From: Flavobacteriales bacterium
GTDB taxonomy: Bacteria; Bacteroidota; Bacteroidia; NORP154
Reading direction: 5' to 3'
Assembly: GCA_012965625.1 (NCBI GenBank)
Contig: DTSC01000186.1
Coordinates: 1-11,600, forward strand
DNA: 11,600 nucleotides
The position numbers were made by a program, and so were the translations under genes. Positions 7,714 through 11,600 of this stretch are shown one piece after another (the first letter of the stretch is position 1; each line of letters begins with the position of its first letter). Under the pieces are notes generated by a model. That model made no database searches. It was given only the letters and a program-made list of their open reading frames with translations, and was not told the DNA's origin.

Positions 7714-8245
7714 TTATGTAAATTTTACACTTTCAGTGGCTCCACTCACATTGCTTGAATTGAAGAAAAGGTTACTTTGACTAAGTGTCTGACCTATCAT
7801 ATCAAAAACCTGGACTTCTCTTGGAAGGCCCTTCTCTGAAACGTTTATTTATGGGAAGAACTATGTATTCACTAGCTGGATTGGGATGGGGGGGGTGCTA
7901 ATTTTATTGAGGCAGTTCACACCGTTTGGCTATTAAGAAATTTTGTTAATTCATCAGAAGATGTATTGCTAATGTTTATTTCTGTTGAGGGCGCAACTCT
8001 AAAGTCACTTAACCAATTGCTACCTTTTGTAAGACATCTACTTTCAAAAGTTTTTTCTAAATAAGTAATCCTGCAGTTATCTCCAATACTGCAGTTGTTA
8101 TCAATATTTCGATCATGCCAATGGCATCGTGGTGTTTTTCCATTAATTTAGAAATGTTCCCTGCTTTTCCAGTAGTGTTATGGGTGTACTCCAGCAATTA
8201 CAAAAAGGAAATCGCTCAGCCTGATTAATATTAAACAGAAGTGCA
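7714..8245 (-). pseudogene. Frameshifted paralog of the six-cysteine T9SS cargo gene
   Basis: Pieces of a homolog of the gene at 6835-7533 can be read in order on the minus strand, but in changing frames: FCNCW (about 8191-8205), GKAGNISKLMEKHHD (from 8170), DNNCSIGDNC…ESRCLTKGS…SSDELTKFLNSQTV ending at a TGA (7917-7919), TASIKLA, then HPNPASEYIVLPINK, then VQVFDMIGQTLSQSN and LFFNSSNVSGATESVKFT before TAA at 7714. There are at least three frame changes and one in-frame stop, and the middle of the sorting domain is deleted. One frame change falls at a run of eight C (plus strand G, 7888-7895). No signal peptide remains; the intact TPR gene sits where the 5' end would be expected. It follows that gene by about 30 nt and may be transcribed with it. 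Confidence 0.75.
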
Positions 8246-8276
8246 CAAATAGGAATAAGATTAAATTTAACAAAAA

Positions 8277-8699
8277 TTACTCTTCTTTTGTCCCCTTAAT
8301 GATGTCTAATTTTTCTTTGAATTCCCGTGATTTTTCTAGTTCATTGAGTGCAAAATATAAGCCTGCCAGTCCCACCAAAATATTCTCGTTTTCAGGTTCC
8401 TCCTCAAAACCCATTTCCATACAGGGTAGTGCCTGTTTGCATAAAACTATATTAGTGTCCTGAAGATCACTCAATTGGGCCAAAGTAATATCATATCTAG
8501 CAGTATTTATAATATTGACTGCTTTATTATAATACAATATTGCTGTATTATATTTTCCATTATAGTCATTTGGTTCTGTCTCTGTTATTTGTGATTTACA
8601 TGGATTATAAAAGCCCAAAAATGCAATGATAAATAGGATGGTATACCTTATGGTTTCCCCAATTCTTCGCTCATAATGTAAATTAGATAAAGTTTTCAT
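8277..8699 (-). CDS. Small secreted TPR-like protein
   Basis: 140 residues. The N-terminus is a signal peptide with a long basic start and the hydrophobic core TILFIIAFLGF, then CKSQI at residues 34-38, exactly where the six-cysteine protein has CKSQI. After that the two proteins are unrelated. The mature part has TPR-like helices: about 45-75 (YNTAILYYNKAVNI) and 105-133 (NILVGLAGLYFALNELEKS). There are no catalytic motifs and no sorting domain, so it probably stays in the periplasm (inference) rather than leaving by T9SS. TPRs mediate protein contacts; the partner is unknown. It is transcribed from promoter block C, divergent from the helical-protein genes. A leader captured from the neighbouring cargo family is one reading; retention of the original leader after replacement of the body is another. 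Confidence 0.75.
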   Translation of the reverse strand: MKTLSNLHYERRIGETIRYTILFIIAFLGFYNPCKSQITETEPNDYNGKYNTAILYYNKAVNIINTARYDITLAQLSDLQDTNIVLCKQALPCMEMGFEEEPENENILVGLAGLYFALNELEKSREFKEKLDIIKGTKEE

Positions 8700-8781
8700 A
8701 ATAACAGATGAGTATTAAGGTTATTAATAATTGTTTACTTACACCGAAGCTTAGATAGATTTTAATAATCTAACATTAAGC

Positions 8782-8839
8782 CATGGTCAAAATTACATTC
8801 AAGCCAGATTTAAAATAAAATTAAAAAACGTAACCTTGT
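8782..8839 (-). promoter_or_regulatory. Conserved promoter block C, upstream of the TPR gene
   Basis: The -7 box TAATTTTG (8788-8795, minus strand) lies within TGTAATTTTGACCATG, and ACCGAAATGTA is at 8829-8839. The sequence between has diverged from blocks A and B and is ten bp shorter, yet both motifs are intact. It sits in the 185-bp divergent spacer; a plus-strand promoter for the gene at 8885 is not obvious (only an imperfect TAGTTTGG at about 8859-8866). Confidence 0.62.
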
Positions 8840-8884
8840 ACATTTCGGTTTGTAAAATAGTTTGGTTCCAACAAGAAATCATTA

Positions 8885-10459
8885 ATGAAGAATCCAGCCA
8901 AGTTTAATTTATTATCAATGTTTAAGTTGGTGAAATCCCTGTCAATGTCGGAGAGGATCTATTTCAAGAAGTTTGCTTCTGTAAACTATCCTAATGAAGA
9001 AGGTGAATTTGTGAAATTATTTATTTTGTTGGAGGGCATGAAGGTATTTGACCGACAAAAAATTGAAGATCTTTTTGATGTTAATAAACCAAGGAGCAAA
9101 ATCAACCAGGCTGGCCTCTCTCTAAACTATCAGCTATTGGGAGCTATGAGAGCTTATAATTCAAACATTTCAGTAGATACGGAATTAAAGGATTCCCTTA
9201 GGGATATGGAGCTTCTGTATATAAAAGGGCATTATGTACAGTGTAAGAAGTTATTGGAAAAAGCTAAAAAAAAGGCATCTCGTTACGAAAGGCTGGACCG
9301 CATTATTGAACTCCTGGAGTGGGAGCGGAAACTTGTGTCTAAATATATTGGAATTGAGCATCAAGCAATGTTTATGCAAAAAATATTTGATGATTTGGGA
9401 GAAGTATTAGAAAAAAAACTGAACCTATACCAATTAGAATTTTGCTTTAATGTTAAGTATTCAATGATAAAGAGATATAATATGATAAGGAGTAAGGAAG
9501 ATTTGAAAAGATGGAAACAAATGACTGATACTTCAATCACATTAGGAAGTATTAGGCCCCTAACATTTACCGGCGAAATTTTCTACCACCACATAAATTC
9601 CATGAATTATTTTGTAAAAGGCCAAATGGAAAAAGTAATTGATCTAACATACAAGAGATTCGAAGTGTTGAATGCAAAACCTGATTTAATTAGGGACTCT
9701 CCTCATCAATATATTACGGTATTGGGTAATATATTAACTTGTCGGGCTAGCCTCGGCATTATCAATAAGACAAGCCACCATACCAACAAAAAGGAGTTTT
9801 TCAAGAAACTTGATGTATTAAGGGAATTTAGTTCAAACTCGATTGAAATAGAAACCCGGGTTTTTGCAAACAGCACGATCCACGAAATAGGCTTTTATAT
9901 CAATACCGGAGATTTCTTTAAGGCTTCTGAATTAAGCGAGAAAGGAACAAAGCAAATGAAAAACCTAGCAAGTAGGTTAGGGAAGGGGGCAGAATTGGCA
10001 TTTTTGTATTATTCAGCCTATGCTCATTTTGTGTCCCAAAAATACGAGCTGGCGAAAGAAGCCCTCAATAATATCTTAACCAAAAACTATGGGGAGATGA
10101 GAAGTGACCTGCAGTGTTTTGCAAGGATTCTGAACTTAATGCTGCAATATGATATGGGAATTAGAAAAGGCATGGAAAACACTATTATAGATGCAGAAAA
10201 CTTTATTGTCAATAAAGGAAAACTCTATCAAATGGAAAGCAGGATAATTGATCTATTCAGAAAGATAGCAGAAGAGAATTTAACAGCAAATGCAATCAAA
10301 AAAGCCTTTATTGAATTAAAGAAGAAATTATCTCATGCTGCACAAGAAAAATACGCATCTAATTTTGATGAATACCATCATTTTATGTGGTGGATAGAAA
10401 GCAAAAAAGGGGGTAGGTCAATTACTGAAATTGCCGGCGATGTTATACACAAAAAGTAA
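8885..10459 (+). CDS. Large helical protein of a Bacteroidota family, function unknown
   Basis: 524 residues, almost entirely predicted alpha-helical, with no signal peptide or membrane segment, so cytoplasmic. The N-terminus (FKLVKSLSMSERIYFKKFAS, then a short acidic stretch and VKLFILLE) matches a pattern I know from many uncharacterised Bacteroidota proteins of about 500 residues. A conserved central region reads LRDMELLYIKGHYVQCKKLLEKAKKKA, which looks like a TPR-type helical hairpin, and RDSPHQYITVLGN and STIHEIGFYINTGDF recur in the next gene. No enzymatic motif was found. It is followed 32 nt downstream by a paralog in the same direction, so the two are likely co-transcribed. The ATG at 8885 has no Shine-Dalgarno sequence. 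A scaffold or regulatory role is possible, but the sequence does not show one. Confidence 0.85.
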   Translation: MKNPAKFNLLSMFKLVKSLSMSERIYFKKFASVNYPNEEGEFVKLFILLEGMKVFDRQKIEDLFDVNKPRSKINQAGLSLNYQLLGAMRAYNSNISVDTELKDSLRDMELLYIKGHYVQCKKLLEKAKKKASRYERLDRIIELLEWERKLVSKYIGIEHQAMFMQKIFDDLGEVLEKKLNLYQLEFCFNVKYSMIKRYNMIRSKEDLKRWKQMTDTSITLGSIRPLTFTGEIFYHHINSMNYFVKGQMEKVIDLTYKRFEVLNAKPDLIRDSPHQYITVLGNILTCRASLGIINKTSHHTNKKEFFKKLDVLREFSSNSIEIETRVFANSTIHEIGFYINTGDFFKASELSEKGTKQMKNLASRLGKGAELAFLYYSAYAHFVSQKYELAKEALNNILTKNYGEMRSDLQCFARILNLMLQYDMGIRKGMENTIIDAENFIVNKGKLYQMESRIIDLFRKIAEENLTANAIKKAFIELKKKLSHAAQEKYASNFDEYHHFMWWIESKKGGRSITEIAGDVIHKK

Positions 10460-10491
10460 CACCATGTCTACAATTTAATATTGGAAACAAG

Positions 10492-11600
10492 ATGAATATT
10501 TCAAAAATAAAGGTTGATCCATTGTTTGAGCTGGTTAAGTCCCTTTCCATAATAGAAAAGGATTATTTCAGAAAGTTTGTCACCCTGCATATAAAAGGAG
10601 ACAAGAATAATTATGTTAAGCTATTTGATGTATTGGCAGTAATGGAATCTTATGAGGAGTCAGCTATAAAAAAAGGCTTGGGGCTAAAAAACTTTCCGAA
10701 GCAATTACCCAGGGTAAAGAATTATTTATATCACCAAATTTTAAAGTCTCTACGGACTTATCATGCAGAAATCACAATTGATGGACAGCTAAAGAATACT
10801 TTTCGAGATGTTGAAATGTTGTATTCTAAGGGTCTGTATCTGGAATGTAAAGAAAAACTAAATATTGCAAAGCCATTGGCCTACAAATATGACAAGCTCA
10901 CTCGAATAATTGAGATACTGGAATGGGAGATTAAGTTAATCCCAAAAGATATTGGGTTTGAAGACCAGGCAAATATTTTAAAGCATTTGTTTGAAGAACG
11001 GAAGATTATTTTAGAGAAAAAGTTCAACCTATACAAGTATGAATTATGGTTTAACAAGATATATACACTCATCAAATCCAATAATAAGATCAGGGATATT
11101 AAGCAATTACAGGACTGGGAAGAGATCATGAAACAGGATATTTTTCAAGATGAAAGCAAGGCACTTTCATTTCACGCGAAGATAATTTACAGTTATTGCT
11201 GGGGTGCCTTTTACTATAGTACTGGAAATAGAAAAATGGTAATGGAGGTGGTAGAAAGGCGTCACGAATTATTGGAATCACGGCAAGATGTCATTCGCGA
11301 CACTCCACATCAATACATAAACTTTTTGGGGAATAAGCTGGGCCTGCTGGTTAATCTGCCTACTATGCAAAACACAAACATTGAAGAAGACAAAATACGG
11401 TTTTTTAAGATGGTCAAAACCATGAAGAAATTCGGCAGCTTATGGCGTTCGGTTACCGGCATATCTGAAATTGAGATCAGGGTGTTTACCAATACAACTA
11501 TTCATGAGATAGGGTTCTATATTAGCAGGGGAGAATTTAAAAAAGCGGTGAGCGTTACCAGGAAAACTGAGAAGCAGATGACAAACTTATCCGACAAAAT
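10492..11600 (+). CDS. Second helical protein, paralog of the upstream gene, 3' end missing
   Basis: The frame is open from the ATG at 10492 to the window edge (369 complete codons). It begins MNISKIKVDPLFELVKSLSI and aligns with the upstream protein along its whole visible length: LVKSLSxxExxYFxKF at the start, then RDVEMLYSKGLYLECKEKL, IIEILEWE, RDTPHQYINFLGN, and SEIEIRVFTNTTIHEIGFYI near the end. The visible part corresponds to about the first 70% of the paralog. Like its neighbour it lacks a signal peptide and is rich in Lys/Glu helices. The two have diverged well beyond recent duplication, so each probably has its own role. No terminator lies in the 32-nt gap, which supports one transcript. 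Confidence 0.85.
   Translation, partial: MNISKIKVDPLFELVKSLSIIEKDYFRKFVTLHIKGDKNNYVKLFDVLAVMESYEESAIKKGLGLKNFPKQLPRVKNYLYHQILKSLRTYHAEITIDGQLKNTFRDVEMLYSKGLYLECKEKLNIAKPLAYKYDKLTRIIEILEWEIKLIPKDIGFEDQANILKHLFEERKIILEKKFNLYKYELWFNKIYTLIKSNNKIRDIKQLQDWEEIMKQDIFQDESKALSFHAKIIYSYCWGAFYYSTGNRKMVMEVVERRHELLESRQDVIRDTPHQYINFLGNKLGLLVNLPTMQNTNIEEDKIRFFKMVKTMKKFGSLWRSVTGISEIEIRVFTNTTIHEIGFYISRGEFKKAVSVTRKTEKQMTNLSDK

Noticed and set aside
8859..8866. TAGTTTGG as a -7 box for the divergent helical-protein gene
   Set aside because: It does not fit TAnnTTTG exactly and is only 18 nt from the start codon, so it is not reported as a promoter.
10881..11129. Minus-strand reading frame of 82 codons
   Set aside because: It is antisense to the second helical-protein gene, whose frame is continuous and homologous to its neighbour.

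Overview
The window is AT-rich and comes from a member of the Bacteroidota. The evidence is the protein families, since no 16S or other marker is present. There are two gliding-motility-associated (type B) C-terminal sorting domains, two type A Por-secretion C-terminal domains, SprB-type repeats, a choice-of-anchor L domain and the start of a PorP/SprF-like outer-membrane protein. All of these belong to the type IX secretion system (T9SS) and its cargo. Start codons lack Shine-Dalgarno sequences, and perfect TAnnTTTG -7 boxes occur, both typical of this phylum.

Region 1 (1-4664, minus strand) is a tight three-gene operon with gaps of about 7 nt. In transcription order it encodes a large beta-propeller plus Ig-like surface protein, a large choice-of-anchor L/Calx-beta-like/PKD surface protein, and a PorP/SprF-family protein cut off by the window edge. 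Two type B cargo proteins followed by a PorP/SprF partner is the classic arrangement of T9SS adhesin loci. The two cargo genes share a nearly identical 80-bp block inside their otherwise diverged sorting domains.

Region 2 (about 5011-8839, minus strand) is a set of small secreted-protein units. They are a PKD/SprB-repeat protein with a type A sorting domain, a small six-cysteine T9SS protein, and a short secreted TPR-like protein followed by a frameshifted pseudogene of the six-cysteine family. Between the first two lies a terminator and another decayed fragment of a sorting-domain gene. Upstream of each of the three intact genes is a copy of one conserved promoter block, about 1.2 kb apart. 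Two of the three copies also share the 5' leader and the start of the signal peptide, yet encode unrelated mature proteins. This points to repeated duplication, decay and replacement of secreted-cargo genes behind one promoter/leader cassette, and is the most unusual part of the window.

Region 3 (8885-11600, plus strand) holds two tandem paralogous genes for large, helical, probably cytoplasmic proteins of a Bacteroidota family of unknown function. The second runs off the end. They diverge from region 2 across a shared intergenic region.

No tRNA, rRNA, CRISPR array, insertion sequence or plasmid/phage function was seen.
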